In this document: positions 43,551 to 52,406 of the stretch, in pieces
Layout: every line of letters starts with the position of its first letter
Position numbering within the stretch: the first letter of the stretch is position 1
Assembly (NCBI RefSeq): GCF_000373585.1
Contig: NZ_KB891877.1
Location: forward strand, 142,581-202,133
Origin: Streptomyces sp. MspMP-M5
GTDB lineage: Bacteria > Actinomycetota > Actinomycetes > Streptomycetales > Streptomycetaceae
Direction: 5' to 3'
DNA length: 59,553 bases
Translations under genes and position numbers: made by a program
The notes under the pieces: generated by a model
Told to the model about the DNA's origin: nothing
The model's input: the letters and a program-made list of their open reading frames with translations, nothing else
The model's database searches: none

Positions 43551-43587
43551 GGAGGGCCGGTAGGCACCAGGTGCGTACCGGCCCTCC
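43551..43587 (+). terminator. Terminator of malate synthase
   Basis: GGAGGGCCGGTA and its exact complement form a 12-bp stem, with a further GCACC/GGTGC stem inside the loop, 36 bases after the stop. Confidence 0.85.
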
Positions 43588-43701
43588 CGCACGCCCCGGG
43601 TACCATCGCCGGCATGCCCCCGATACCCCCGCCGGAACCCGCTCCGAACTGCGGAAACGGCGTACGGGAGACAACCGGCGGCACTAGGATGGACCCTGCG
43701 C

Positions 43702-43750
43702 CAGCGGGCAGCGGGCAGCGGGCAGCGGGCAGCGGGCAGCGGGCAGCGGG
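43702..43750. repeat. Seven tandem copies of the heptamer CAGCGGG
   Basis: CAGCGGG is repeated seven times without error. It lies between an ATG at 43689 and the conserved part of the downstream gene. Each unit is 7 bases, so gain or loss of a copy shifts the reading frame. With seven copies the upstream ATG is out of frame with the gene; five or eight copies would put it in frame. Confidence 0.9.
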
Positions 43751-43768
43751 TCCGGTGGCCGTAAGGCG

Positions 43769-45460
43769 GTGCTCTTCGCGGCGCGTTCCGCGGTCGCGCT
43801 GCACCGGCTCCTGGACGTCCTGCCCGTCTTCGCCGGTGACGACCGCATCGAGCGCCGTTTCACGCTCGTCCCCGGCTCCGAGTTCGGCCTCGAAGCCCTG
43901 GCCGCCCTCGACGCCATCGGGGCCCGTTGTGTCCCCTGGGACGAGGCCCTCCGCACTCCGTACGACCTGACGCTCGCCGCGAGTCCGAAGGGCGAGCTCG
44001 ACCGGCTCCGGGGCCCGCTCGTCCTGCTGCCGCACGGAGCGGGCTTCGGCAAGGCGCTCTCCGAGGAGGGCACGGCGGACTCCGCCTCCGGCCTGGACGC
44101 CGCCTATCTGGTGCGCGGGGGCGCCCCACTGGCCGCGCTGCACGCCCTCGCCCACCCCGGCCAGGTCGCCGAGCTGGCCGCACGGTGTCCCGCGGCGGCC
44201 GAACGCGCCACGGTGGTCGGCGATCCGACCCTCGACCGGCTGCTCGCCTCACAGGGCCTGCGCGACCGATACCGCACCGCGCTGGGCACCGGGGGCCGCC
44301 GGCTGGTCGCCCTCACCTCGACCTGGGGACCGGAGTCGCTGCTCGCCCGGCACCCGCGCCTGCCGATCCGCCTCTGCACGGAACTCCCCGCGGACTCCTA
44401 CCAGTTGGCGCTCATCATGCACCCGAACGACTACAGCCGCAGCGGGGTCCACGATCTCGCCGAGCGCCTCGCCCCGGCCCGCGACGCCGGACTCCTGACG
44501 CCCCGGCCGTACGAGGAGTGGGCGGCGGTGCTGGTGGCCGCGGACGCGGTGCTCACCGACCACGGCTCGACGGGCCTGTACGCCGCCGCCCTGGACCGCC
44601 CGCTGCTGGCCGTCTGCGACGGCGGGGACGAGCTGATACCCGGCAGTCCGATGGCCCGACTCCTCGCTGCCGTACCGGCGTCGAGCTTCACCTCGGAGGG
44701 GTGGGAGGAATGGGAGGGGGCGGAGGGGTCGGAGGGCGCCGGCCGGGTCGCCGAGGACATCGCCCGTGTCGTGGCGGAACATCGGCCGGGGGCCGTGCGC
44801 GCCCTGGCCGAGCCCGCCTTCGCCGAACAGGGGCGCGCCCTGGCGTTGCTGCGCACGGAGCTGTACGCACGCCTCGGGCTGACGCCACCGGGGCCTCCGG
44901 CCGAGCCCCGGCTGCTGCCGGTACCCCGCGTTCCGGCGCACACGCCGGCCGTCCACGCGGTGTCCGCCGCCGTCGACGGCGACCGCGTACGCGTCGAGCG
45001 CCGTCCGCCGCACTACGACGGACCGGCCGCGCACCTCGCGGCCGAGGAGGACGCGGCGAGCGTGCGGCACGCGCAGAGCGCGGCGGTCCTCTTCCGCCGC
45101 GCCCGCAGCGCTCAGACCGACGCCCCGGGGGCCGTGGAGGGCTGGACGGTGGAGGGCTGGATCGCCTGGGCACTCGACCGCTACCCGGGCCGCCGTACCG
45201 CCGCCGTTCTGCTCTCCGCCTCGCACTGTGTGCTGCGCCGACGCGGCGGGCCCCTGCTCTCGGCTCGCATCGGCACGGGCACGGAGGCCGGCCGGGTGTT
45301 CCGGCCCGATCCGGCGGCGGTGGTGTCGGCGGTGCACTGCTGGCTCGCCGCAACCGGCCCGCCGTCCCTGCCGGCGACCCTCGACTGCCTTATCGGCGAA
45401 CGGAGTTATCCGGTCCGCGTCGCCCCGGCCACGGATGACGAGGCGACGCACACGTTCTGA
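43769..45460 (+). CDS. GT-B-like (CDP-glycerol glycerophosphotransferase-like) protein
   Basis: A 563-residue soluble protein whose first 360 residues have a two-lobe GT-B look: LAASPKGELDRLRGPLVLLP and HGAGFGK in lobe one, then VVGDPTLDRLL, LTSTWGPESLL, and DAVLTDHGSTGLYAAALDRP in lobe two, as in CDP-glycerol/teichoic acid-type transferases. The C-terminal 180 residues are an unrelated, Arg-rich region. The first usable in-frame start is GTG 43769, without a well-placed ribosome binding site. Family members as I recall them begin with GRKAVLF, and here that segment is read from codons before 43769 (43757 onward), so the annotated start is probably too short. The heptamer repeat upstream may explain this. 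It converges on an NB-ARC gene. Confidence 0.65.
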   Translation: MLFAARSAVALHRLLDVLPVFAGDDRIERRFTLVPGSEFGLEALAALDAIGARCVPWDEALRTPYDLTLAASPKGELDRLRGPLVLLPHGAGFGKALSEEGTADSASGLDAAYLVRGGAPLAALHALAHPGQVAELAARCPAAAERATVVGDPTLDRLLASQGLRDRYRTALGTGGRRLVALTSTWGPESLLARHPRLPIRLCTELPADSYQLALIMHPNDYSRSGVHDLAERLAPARDAGLLTPRPYEEWAAVLVAADAVLTDHGSTGLYAAALDRPLLAVCDGGDELIPGSPMARLLAAVPASSFTSEGWEEWEGAEGSEGAGRVAEDIARVVAEHRPGAVRALAEPAFAEQGRALALLRTELYARLGLTPPGPPAEPRLLPVPRVPAHTPAVHAVSAAVDGDRVRVERRPPHYDGPAAHLAAEEDAASVRHAQSAAVLFRRARSAQTDAPGAVEGWTVEGWIAWALDRYPGRRTAAVLLSASHCVLRRRGGPLLSARIGTGTEAGRVFRPDPAAVVSAVHCWLAATGPPSLPATLDCLIGERSYPVRVAPATDDEATHTF

Positions 45461-45475
45461 GCGTGGCGGCAGGCC

Positions 45476-47614
45476 CTATGGCACTTCTGACGGGTCGGGG
45501 CCGGACGGGCTGTCGGCGGCCCGGGAGCGGAGGGTGCGGGCCGCGGCCAGGCACCGCTCGGCGGCTTCCTCGTCCCCCTCCCCTCCGTACAGTCCGGCGA
45601 GCGCCTCCAGCACCCGTACCTGCTCGGAGGGGGACCGGCGCTCCCGTGCCGCGTCGAGGGCGGCCTCGTACAGCTGCCGGGCCTCCGCGGTCCGGCCGAG
45701 CCGCAGCAGCACCCGGCCCAGTGCGAATCCGGTGCGCGCGGTCATGCGCTCGCGCCGCAGCTCCCGCGCCATCGCATGGGCGCGCCGCAACTCCTCGACG
45801 GAACGGTCGAGTTCGTCCAGGCCCGCGCTGGCCTGTCCGAGCAGATAGGTCAGCAGCATCTCGCCGTAGGGGTTCGCGATCTGCTGGTGCAGGCTCAGGG
45901 AGCGGTGATAGTCCGGGACGGCGGCGGACCAGTTGCCCTGTTCGGCCTGGAGCCGGCCGCGGAATTCGAGGGCGGAGGCGAACAGCTTGCGGTGGCGGTC
46001 ATCGCTGTCGACGAGCAGGGCGGCCGCGCTCACCGCGGCGTCCAACTCCCGCCCGGCCTCGGTGAACCGCTCGCTCTCCCACAGCGGCCGGGCGAGCTGG
46101 CAGCGCATCCGGACCGCGGCCGGCAGGTCTTCGGCGCGCAGCGCGGCGTCCCGGCCGATGGTGAAGGAGTCGATGTCGTCGGCGCTGCCCGGGTGGTCGA
46201 GCCGATGCGTCCACAGGGGTTCGCACAGCGCCCAGGACTCGGCGTCGAGCCCGGCCTCGTAGGCGACGCGGACACAGGAGTGCAGCACCCGCCGCTCGCT
46301 GTGCAGCCAGTGCAGGGCCGCCGGCTTGCCGCGGAAGTCGACGTCCGGGGCGTCGGGCAGTGCCGCGACGCGAGCGGCGAGGGTCATCCGCTTCCCGGCC
46401 CAGAGTGCGTCGGCGCGCTGTGCCTGGCGCAGATGCCAGCGGATGTTCCGCCGTCGCCCGCCGTCCGCCTCCCCGTCCGCCGCGTCGGTCGCCGCGCGGC
46501 GCAGGGCATGGGCGCGCACCAGGGCGTGCATCCGCAGCCGGACGGCCCGGTCGTCGTCGAGGTCCGGGACGATGTCCAGCAGTCCGGCGTCCTCCAGCTC
46601 CTCCAGTGCCTCCTCGGCGGTGTCCTCCCCCGCGCCCAGGAGGGCGACCGCGGCCTGCGGGCTGATGCCCGGCCCGGGTTCGGCGGCGAGCAGGCGGTAG
46701 AGCGTACGGGCCGGGGCGCCGAGGTCGTGGTAGGTCGCGTTCCACACCGGCTCCGTCTCCGGCACGCCGTTCTGCTGCAGTTCGATGGTGAGGCCGGCGA
46801 GCAGCCGCGCCCAGCCGCGCCGCCGGTGCCTGCGGACCCACCGGCCCGCGACGCGCAGGGCGGCGGGCAGACCGGCGCACAGGCGGGCGAGTTCGGCGAC
46901 GGCTTCCGGGTCGGCGGCCGGTGCCGGATCGCCGGCGATGCGGAGCAGGAGCCGCACCGCGTGCTCTTCGGTGAGCGGACGCAGGGGCAGCTCGACCGCC
47001 ACGCCGGGATCGAGGTCGGCGGGCGTGCGCCGGCCGACGAGTACGACCGCGCTGCCGGCCGACGCGGGCATCAGCAGCTCGGCCTCCCCCTCGAAGCGCC
47101 GCACGTTGTCGAGGACGACGACGAGCCGTCGGTGCCGGGTTTCGTCCAGATACTGCCGGCGGCGCTCGGCGAGCGAGCGCCCGACCTCGTCCCCGGAACC
47201 GTCCAGCGCCCGCAGCATCTGGCGCAGTACGTCGGCGACGTCCGCGGTCCCGTCGCGCCGCCCCTCGTCGAGGTCCGCGTACAGCACGCCGTCGGGGCAC
47301 CTCTCCAGCAGCCGTCGGGCGATCCGGAAGCCGAGGGCCGTCTTCCCCACGCCGGCCAGTCCGCTGACGCTGACGATCAGCGGACGCGCCGGGTCCGAGC
47401 CCTCCGCGCACCAGTCCTCGGTGGCGCGGTGGACGCGCGCCTGTTCGCCCTCGCGGTTCTCGAAGTGCTGGATCTCCGCCGGTAACTGACAGGGCAGCCG
47501 GCTCTGCGCACCCGACGGCGGCCCGTGCAGATGCACCGTCCCGATCTGCCCGGCCTGCACCAGGCTCGTCACCTGAGCTTCCCCCGCCACGCTGTTCCGC
47601 GTCTCCTCGGCCAT
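45476..47614 (-). CDS. NB-ARC/TPR STAND NTPase
   Basis: A 712-residue STAND-class NTPase. Residues 7-30 carry the short motif NSVAG...SLVQAGQIGTVHLH, which I recall at the N-terminus of many actinomycete NB-ARC proteins. The P-loop is GLAGVGKT (85-92), Walker B is RLVVVLDNVRR, and GLPAALRVAGRWV matches the NB-ARC GLPLAL motif. Winged-helix and TPR-like repeats fill the C-terminal half (several 34-residue units from about 560). There is no SARP DNA-binding domain, unlike AfsR. Such proteins act as ligand-triggered oligomerising switches in regulation or in defence. The partner or effector here is unknown. Confidence 0.85.
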   Translation of the reverse strand: MAEETRNSVAGEAQVTSLVQAGQIGTVHLHGPPSGAQSRLPCQLPAEIQHFENREGEQARVHRATEDWCAEGSDPARPLIVSVSGLAGVGKTALGFRIARRLLERCPDGVLYADLDEGRRDGTADVADVLRQMLRALDGSGDEVGRSLAERRRQYLDETRHRRLVVVLDNVRRFEGEAELLMPASAGSAVVLVGRRTPADLDPGVAVELPLRPLTEEHAVRLLLRIAGDPAPAADPEAVAELARLCAGLPAALRVAGRWVRRHRRRGWARLLAGLTIELQQNGVPETEPVWNATYHDLGAPARTLYRLLAAEPGPGISPQAAVALLGAGEDTAEEALEELEDAGLLDIVPDLDDDRAVRLRMHALVRAHALRRAATDAADGEADGGRRRNIRWHLRQAQRADALWAGKRMTLAARVAALPDAPDVDFRGKPAALHWLHSERRVLHSCVRVAYEAGLDAESWALCEPLWTHRLDHPGSADDIDSFTIGRDAALRAEDLPAAVRMRCQLARPLWESERFTEAGRELDAAVSAAALLVDSDDRHRKLFASALEFRGRLQAEQGNWSAAVPDYHRSLSLHQQIANPYGEMLLTYLLGQASAGLDELDRSVEELRRAHAMARELRRERMTARTGFALGRVLLRLGRTAEARQLYEAALDAARERRSPSEQVRVLEALAGLYGGEGDEEAAERCLAAARTLRSRAADSPSGPDPSEVP

Positions 47615-47696
47615 GGGTCAACTCTATGCGCGGGCACCGACAGTGGGCGGTGGCCGGTGGCCACGAGGGCGGGAGGGGCCGACCCGCCCGGCCCCG

Positions 47697-49226
47697 TCAT
47701 GTCACCACCGCCCCCAGGGCCACGAAGGCGCAGATCAGGACGAAGAGGAGGGCGAGGAGGGGGGCGACGAAGCGGAGGTAGGTGTTGTAGCCGACCTTGG
47801 CGAGGGCGACGCCGCCCATGATGACGGCGGTGGTGGGGACCCAGAGGTTCATCAGCCCGCTGGCGGCCTGCCAGGCGGTGACGACGACGGGGCGGGTGAC
47901 GCCGGCGAAGTCGGCGAGCGGGGCGAGGATCGGCATGGCGAGGGTGGCGTGGCCGGAGGTGGAGGGGATGAGGAAGGCCAGGGGGAGGTTCACGATGAAG
48001 ACGATGACGCCGAAGAGCGCCGCGGGGGTGCCCGAGACCACGCCCTCGATGGAGTGCAGCACGGTGTCGGTGACCTTGGCGTTGTTCATGATGACGGTGA
48101 CGCCGCGGGCGAGCACGATGACCAGCGCGGGCGCGATGAAGTCGGCGGCGCCCTGGACGAAGGTCGCGCTGAGCCGCTGCTCCCCCATCCGGGCCAGCAG
48201 CCCCACCAGCACCGCGCCGACGAGGAACATCGCCGCCAACTGCGGGAAGGACCAGTCGAGTTCCCAGGCGTAGGGGGGTGCGTCGGCGCGGCCGGTGACG
48301 GCGCCGGACCACGGGATCACCGAGAAGATCATGAAGGTGAAGAGGAGGGCGACGGCGACCAGGACCGTTTTGTGGAGGGCGGTGAGCGGCGGCGGTTCGG
48401 CGACGTCGGGGGCGGTCTGGGCGTGCTCGCGGTCGCCGGGGAGGAAGCCGCAGAGCGAGCGGTCGGGGTCGGCGCGGACGCGGCGGGCGTAGCGGATGAC
48501 GTAGGCGATGGTGACGGCGGTGAGCACCAGCCACATCGCGACCCGGAGCGTGATGCCGTCGCCGAGCGAGACCTCGGCGGCCGAGGAGGCGACGCCGGTG
48601 GCGAACGGGTTGACGGTGGAGCACAGCACGCCGATGCCGGCACCGAGGATGATCACGCCGGTGGCCACCAGGCGGTCGAAGCCGAGCGCGAGCATCAGGG
48701 GGACGATCAGCCCGTAGAAGCCCAGGGTCTCCTCGGCGAAGCCCTCGACGGTGCCGAGGAGGGAGAAGACGGCCATGACGCCGGCGATGAGGAGGGCGCC
48801 GCGGTCGCGGAGCCGGTGGGCGAGGCGGCCGATGCCACGGTCCAGGGCGCCGGTGGCGAAGACGACGGTGATGAACGCGCCGATGGCCAGGACGAAGAGG
48901 AAGACGCCGGCGCTCCCGTACAGTTCGCCGGTCAGGTCCGGGCCCACCAGGCCGGTGTGGGCGTCCTTGACGCCGTAGAGGCCGTTGACCGGGGAGAGGA
49001 AGAGGTCGCCGAGCCGTTCGGGGAAGGTGCGGCCGGACGGGGTGAGGTGGTAGGAGCCCTGGACGGGGCGGCCGGCGGCGTTGCGGACGTACGTGCCGGA
49101 GGGCAGCACGAACGCCAGCGCCCAGATGGCGACCGTGACGAGGACGAGGACGGTGAGGGCGCTGGGGAAGGTGAAGCGGCGCCGCTCCTTCCTCTCGGAT
49201 TCCGGCACGTGGGTTTTGTGGGGCAC
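47697..49226 (-). CDS. YfcC-family membrane transporter
   Basis: A 509-residue membrane protein with about twelve hydrophobic helices. It is of the YfcC/DcuC-like group in the ion transporter superfamily. Landmarks are the first helix ALTVLVLVTVAIWALAFVLP after a basic N-terminus, EGFAEETLGFYGLIVPLM, GVLCSTVNPFATGVAS and IPSTSGHATLAMPILAPLAD. Such proteins carry arginine/ornithine, C4-dicarboxylates or short peptides. Start GTG 49226 follows AGAGAGGG. It is divergent from the TetR-chitosanase gene, and a palindrome near 49363 may control both. Confidence 0.8.
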   Translation of the reverse strand: MPHKTHVPESERKERRRFTFPSALTVLVLVTVAIWALAFVLPSGTYVRNAAGRPVQGSYHLTPSGRTFPERLGDLFLSPVNGLYGVKDAHTGLVGPDLTGELYGSAGVFLFVLAIGAFITVVFATGALDRGIGRLAHRLRDRGALLIAGVMAVFSLLGTVEGFAEETLGFYGLIVPLMLALGFDRLVATGVIILGAGIGVLCSTVNPFATGVASSAAEVSLGDGITLRVAMWLVLTAVTIAYVIRYARRVRADPDRSLCGFLPGDREHAQTAPDVAEPPPLTALHKTVLVAVALLFTFMIFSVIPWSGAVTGRADAPPYAWELDWSFPQLAAMFLVGAVLVGLLARMGEQRLSATFVQGAADFIAPALVIVLARGVTVIMNNAKVTDTVLHSIEGVVSGTPAALFGVIVFIVNLPLAFLIPSTSGHATLAMPILAPLADFAGVTRPVVVTAWQAASGLMNLWVPTTAVIMGGVALAKVGYNTYLRFVAPLLALLFVLICAFVALGAVVT

Positions 49227-49362
49227 CGAGGGCCCTCTCTCTTCTCTGTGGCGCCCGGCTGCGCGGACGCACACGTTGACTACCTGTCACTTTTCCGCAG
49301 AGCGCAGCATATCGATCATCCTGCCGCCGTCCGGTTGCTCGGCGGGCCCGCGACGGAATCGC

Positions 49363-49379
49363 ACTACTATGGGCGTAGT
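49363..49379. promoter_or_regulatory. Candidate TetR operator before the fusion gene
   Basis: ACTACTATGGGCGTAGT has inverted ACTAC/GTAGT arms and lies 28 bases before the TTG start, in the gap with the divergent transporter gene. Confidence 0.45.
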
Positions 49380-49406
49380 AACGGAGTTGTAAGGGCGGGT
49401 GGAGCG

Positions 49407-50768
49407 TTGGCGCGGCGGCGGGAGCAGGTGCTGGACGCGGCGGTCGAGGTACTGGGGGCGGAGGGGGCGCGGCGGCTGACGTATCAGGCCGTGGACCGGG
49501 CCGCCGGGGTGCCGACGGGGACCACGTCCAACCACTTCCGCAACCGGGCCGCGCTCATCGGCGGCATCGCCGAGCATCTGACGGCGCTGGAGCGGCGGGA
49601 GTGGGAGGCACTGGCGGCGCGACCGTCGCCGGTCGGGCCGGGTGAACTGGCCGCGACACTGGCTGCGTTCGCCCGGCACGCCACGGGCCCGGGGCGGTCG
49701 CGTACGGCCGCGCGGTGGGCGCTGCTGCTGGAGTCCGCGGCGCGCCCCGAGGTACGTGCGCCGCTCGGGCGGGGGCGGCAGGCGGTGCTGGAGCGGAGCA
49801 CGGAGTGGGTGCGCCAGCTGGGCTCCGGGGCGCCGGAGCGGCACGGGCGAATCCTGGTGGACCACCTCGAAGGGGTGGTGATGCGCCAACTCGCCTTCCC
49901 CGACGGGCCGTTCGACCCGGCGGAGGAGATGCGGGCGCTGGTGGGCGGACTGCTGGCCGTCCCCGCGACCGCGGTCGCCGTCACCGCCGCACCGGACGGC
50001 CGGGCGGCGGCCCCGTCCCGCACCGCACCCCACCCCGCATCCCGCACCGCGCGCGCCGGCGTCGGGCTGGACGACCCGGCGAAGAGGGAGATCGCCATGC
50101 AGTTGGTGTCCAGCGCGGAGAACTCCTCGCTGGACTGGAAGGCCCAGTACAAGTACATCGAGGACATCGGCGACGGCCGCGGCTACACCGGCGGCATCAT
50201 CGGCTTCACCTCCGGCACGCACGACATGCTGGAGCTCGTCGAGCTGTACACGCAGCGGAAGCCGGACAACGTCCTGGCCAAGTACCTCCCGGCGCTGCGC
50301 AAGGTGGACGGCAGCGACTCGCACGACGGCCTGGACCCGGACTACCCGGAGGACTGGCGGACGGCCGCGCAGGACCCGGACTTCCGGAAGGCGCAGGACG
50401 ACGAGCGGGACCGGGTGTACTTCGACCCGGCGGTGGAGCAGGGGAAGGCCGACGGGGTCGGCGTACTGGGGCAGTTCGCGTACTACGACGCGCTCGTGAT
50501 GCACGGCAGCGGGGACGACCCGGCGAGCTTCCCCAACATCCGCAGGCGGGCGCTGGCCGAGGCGAAGCCGCCGGCCCAGGGAGGCGACGAGAAGACGTAT
50601 CTGAACGCCTTCCTGGATGCCCGGGTGTGGGCGATGAAGCAGGAGAAGGCGCACAGCGACACCAGCCGGGTGGACACCGAGCAGCGGGTGTTCCTCGGGA
50701 ACGGCAACCTGGATCTGCACACGCCGCTGGACTGGAAGGTGTACGGGGAGAGCTACCACATCGGCTGA
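49407..50768 (+). CDS. csn: In-frame fusion: TetR regulator + GH46 chitosanase
   Basis: A single 453-codon frame joins two proteins. Residues 1 to about 183 are a TetR-family regulator (start TTG 49407; helix-turn-helix in LTYQAVDRAAGVPTGTTSNH). Residues 217-453 are a full GH46 chitosanase matching Streptomyces N174 CsnA closely (VSSAENSSLDWKAQYKYIED, GFTSGTHDMLELV). Catalytic Glu22 and Asp40 are conserved as E238 and D256, with an offset of 216. No stop or start-site signal separates them. The joint, residues 175-205, reads MRALVGGLLAVPATAVAVTA and continues Ala/Pro-rich, which resembles a secretion signal. An internal ATG at 49929, directly after GGAGGAG, could yield a secreted enzyme. Otherwise the chitosanase would stay in the cytoplasm on a DNA-binding protein. 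Confidence 0.85.
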   Translation: MARRREQVLDAAVEVLGAEGARRLTYQAVDRAAGVPTGTTSNHFRNRAALIGGIAEHLTALERREWEALAARPSPVGPGELAATLAAFARHATGPGRSRTAARWALLLESAARPEVRAPLGRGRQAVLERSTEWVRQLGSGAPERHGRILVDHLEGVVMRQLAFPDGPFDPAEEMRALVGGLLAVPATAVAVTAAPDGRAAAPSRTAPHPASRTARAGVGLDDPAKREIAMQLVSSAENSSLDWKAQYKYIEDIGDGRGYTGGIIGFTSGTHDMLELVELYTQRKPDNVLAKYLPALRKVDGSDSHDGLDPDYPEDWRTAAQDPDFRKAQDDERDRVYFDPAVEQGKADGVGVLGQFAYYDALVMHGSGDDPASFPNIRRRALAEAKPPAQGGDEKTYLNAFLDARVWAMKQEKAHSDTSRVDTEQRVFLGNGNLDLHTPLDWKVYGESYHIG

Positions 50769-50891
50769 GACCCCGGTCCCGGTCCCGGTCCTGGTCCTGG
50801 TCCCATCCCCGGCCGGTCATGGTCCCGGCAGCCCAACGGCCCGTAGAGAGACGGCGGTTGCCGGGTCCGTACGGGCCGTTGTCGGTGTGGC

Positions 50892-50951
50892 GGGACTTCA
50901 GTGGGTGGGACTTCAGTGGGCGGGACTTTAGTGGACGGGACCTCAGTGGGT
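50892..50951. repeat. Four copies of a 15-bp tandem repeat
   Basis: GGGACTTCAGTGGGT-type units occur four times in a row (15 bases each, with 1-3 differences). The last copy overlaps the stop of the minus-strand permease gene at 50943. The unit length is a multiple of three. It lies at the 3' end of the permease transcript and may be simple expansion. Confidence 0.85.
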
Positions 50952-52406
50952 GGGCGAGCCGGCGGTCTCGCCGTCGTCCATGCGGCCGCGGTCGGGCTGC
51001 TGGGGGATCTCGGGGACGGCCGACGCGTCGTGCGGATCGGCGGCGTGCGCGTCCGCCGCGGCGGCTGCCGTCCTCCCGCCGAAGTGGTTGAAGGCCAGGT
51101 TGAGGACGATGGCGACCAGGCAGCCGGTGCTGATGCCGGAGTCCAGGACGACCAGGAGGTCCTTGGGGAAGTTGTGGTAGAACTCCGGCGCCGCGATCGG
51201 GATCAGGCCGATGCCCAGGGCCGCGGCCACGATCAGCGCGTTCTCCCCCTTCTCCATGGCGGCGCCGGCCAGTGTCTGGATGCCGCTGGCGGCGACCGAG
51301 CCGAAGAGGACGATGCCGGCGCCGCCGAGGACCGGCAGCGGCACCAGGGAGATGATCGAGGCGGCGACCGGGCTGAGGCCGAGTACGAGCAGGATCGCCC
51401 CGCTGGTGGCCACCACGAAGCGGCTGCGGACCTTGGTCATCGCGACCAGTCCGATGTTCTGGGCGAAGGCGCTGTTGGCGAAGCCGTTGAAGAGCGGGCT
51501 GAGCGCGGTGCCGAGGGTGTCGGCGCGCAGTCCGCCCTCGATGGTGCGTGCGTCCGCCGGGCGGCCCACGATCTTGCCGAGGGCGAGCATGTCGGCGGTG
51601 GACTCGGTCATGCAGACCAGCATCACGATGCACATCGAGACGATGGCGGCGAGGTCGAACTGCGGGGCGCCGAAGTGGAACGGCGTCGGGAAGCCGATCA
51701 GGTGCGCCCTGGTCAGCGCCGAGAAGTCGGTGAGACCGGCCGGGACGGCGAGCAGTGTGCCGGCGACCAGGCCGAGCAGGATGGCGATCTGCTGGAGGAA
51801 GCCGCGCAGCACCCGGCGCAGCACCAGCACGATCACGAAGGTGACCGCGGCCATCGCGATGTTCTTCAACGCGCCGTAGTCGGCGGCCTGTTCGTTGCCG
51901 CCCTGGGACCAGCGGAAGGCGACCGGGAGCAGCGAGACACCGATCAGGGTGATGACGGTGCCGGTGACCACCGGCGGGAAGAAGCGGACGAGTCGGGAGA
52001 AGTAGGGGGCCAGGAGGAGGCCCAGTACGCCGGCGACGACGACCGCGCCGAAGATGACCGGCAGCGCGTCGTGCGGACGGTGCTCCTTGGCGATGGCGAC
52101 CATGGGGGTGACACCGGCGAAGGAGACGCCGTTGACGAAGGGGAGCTTGGCGCCGACCTTCCAGAAGCCGAGGGTCTGGAGCAGGGTGGCGATGCCCGCG
52201 GTGAAGAGGCTGGCGCCCATCAGGAACGCGGTCTCGGTGGGGCTGAGCCCGCAGGCGGGCCCGACGATCATCGGCGGGGCCACCACACCCGCGTACATGG
52301 CGGCCACGTGCTGGAGGCCGCTGGTGAACATCTTGAAGGGCGGGAGGGTCTCGTCGACCGGATGCCTCCGGTCCTCCTCCGGCTGCTGCCCGGTAGTTGC
52401 GGCCAC
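50943..52406 (-). CDS. NCS2 purine (xanthine/uric acid) permease, copy 1
   Basis: A 487-residue NCS2 (nucleobase-ascorbate) transporter with about fourteen membrane segments. The family motif near the substrate site is FAQNIGLVAMTKVRSR, and the conserved MTESTADMLALG matches the acidic helix TM8 signature. The first polar residues include the QHVAAMYAGVV stretch (TM1 His). It imports xanthine or urate with protons. It sits after the deaminase gene, separated by three hairpins, and a 15-bp repeat overlaps its stop. A second NCS2 gene lies at 54140. Confidence 0.9.
   Translation of the reverse strand: MAATTGQQPEEDRRHPVDETLPPFKMFTSGLQHVAAMYAGVVAPPMIVGPACGLSPTETAFLMGASLFTAGIATLLQTLGFWKVGAKLPFVNGVSFAGVTPMVAIAKEHRPHDALPVIFGAVVVAGVLGLLLAPYFSRLVRFFPPVVTGTVITLIGVSLLPVAFRWSQGGNEQAADYGALKNIAMAAVTFVIVLVLRRVLRGFLQQIAILLGLVAGTLLAVPAGLTDFSALTRAHLIGFPTPFHFGAPQFDLAAIVSMCIVMLVCMTESTADMLALGKIVGRPADARTIEGGLRADTLGTALSPLFNGFANSAFAQNIGLVAMTKVRSRFVVATSGAILLVLGLSPVAASIISLVPLPVLGGAGIVLFGSVAASGIQTLAGAAMEKGENALIVAAALGIGLIPIAAPEFYHNFPKDLLVVLDSGISTGCLVAIVLNLAFNHFGGRTAAAAADAHAADPHDASAVPEIPQQPDRGRMDDGETAGSPTH

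Noticed and set aside
43702..43750. Heptamer array considered as a CRISPR or minisatellite
   Set aside because: The units are contiguous without spacers and far too short for a CRISPR.
47613..49406. A 1051-codon open frame that would add about 600 residues before the TetR-chitosanase
   Set aside because: The added part is antisense to the YfcC transporter gene, is low-complexity Gly/Asp/Glu, and has no ribosome binding site. The TetR starts at 49407.
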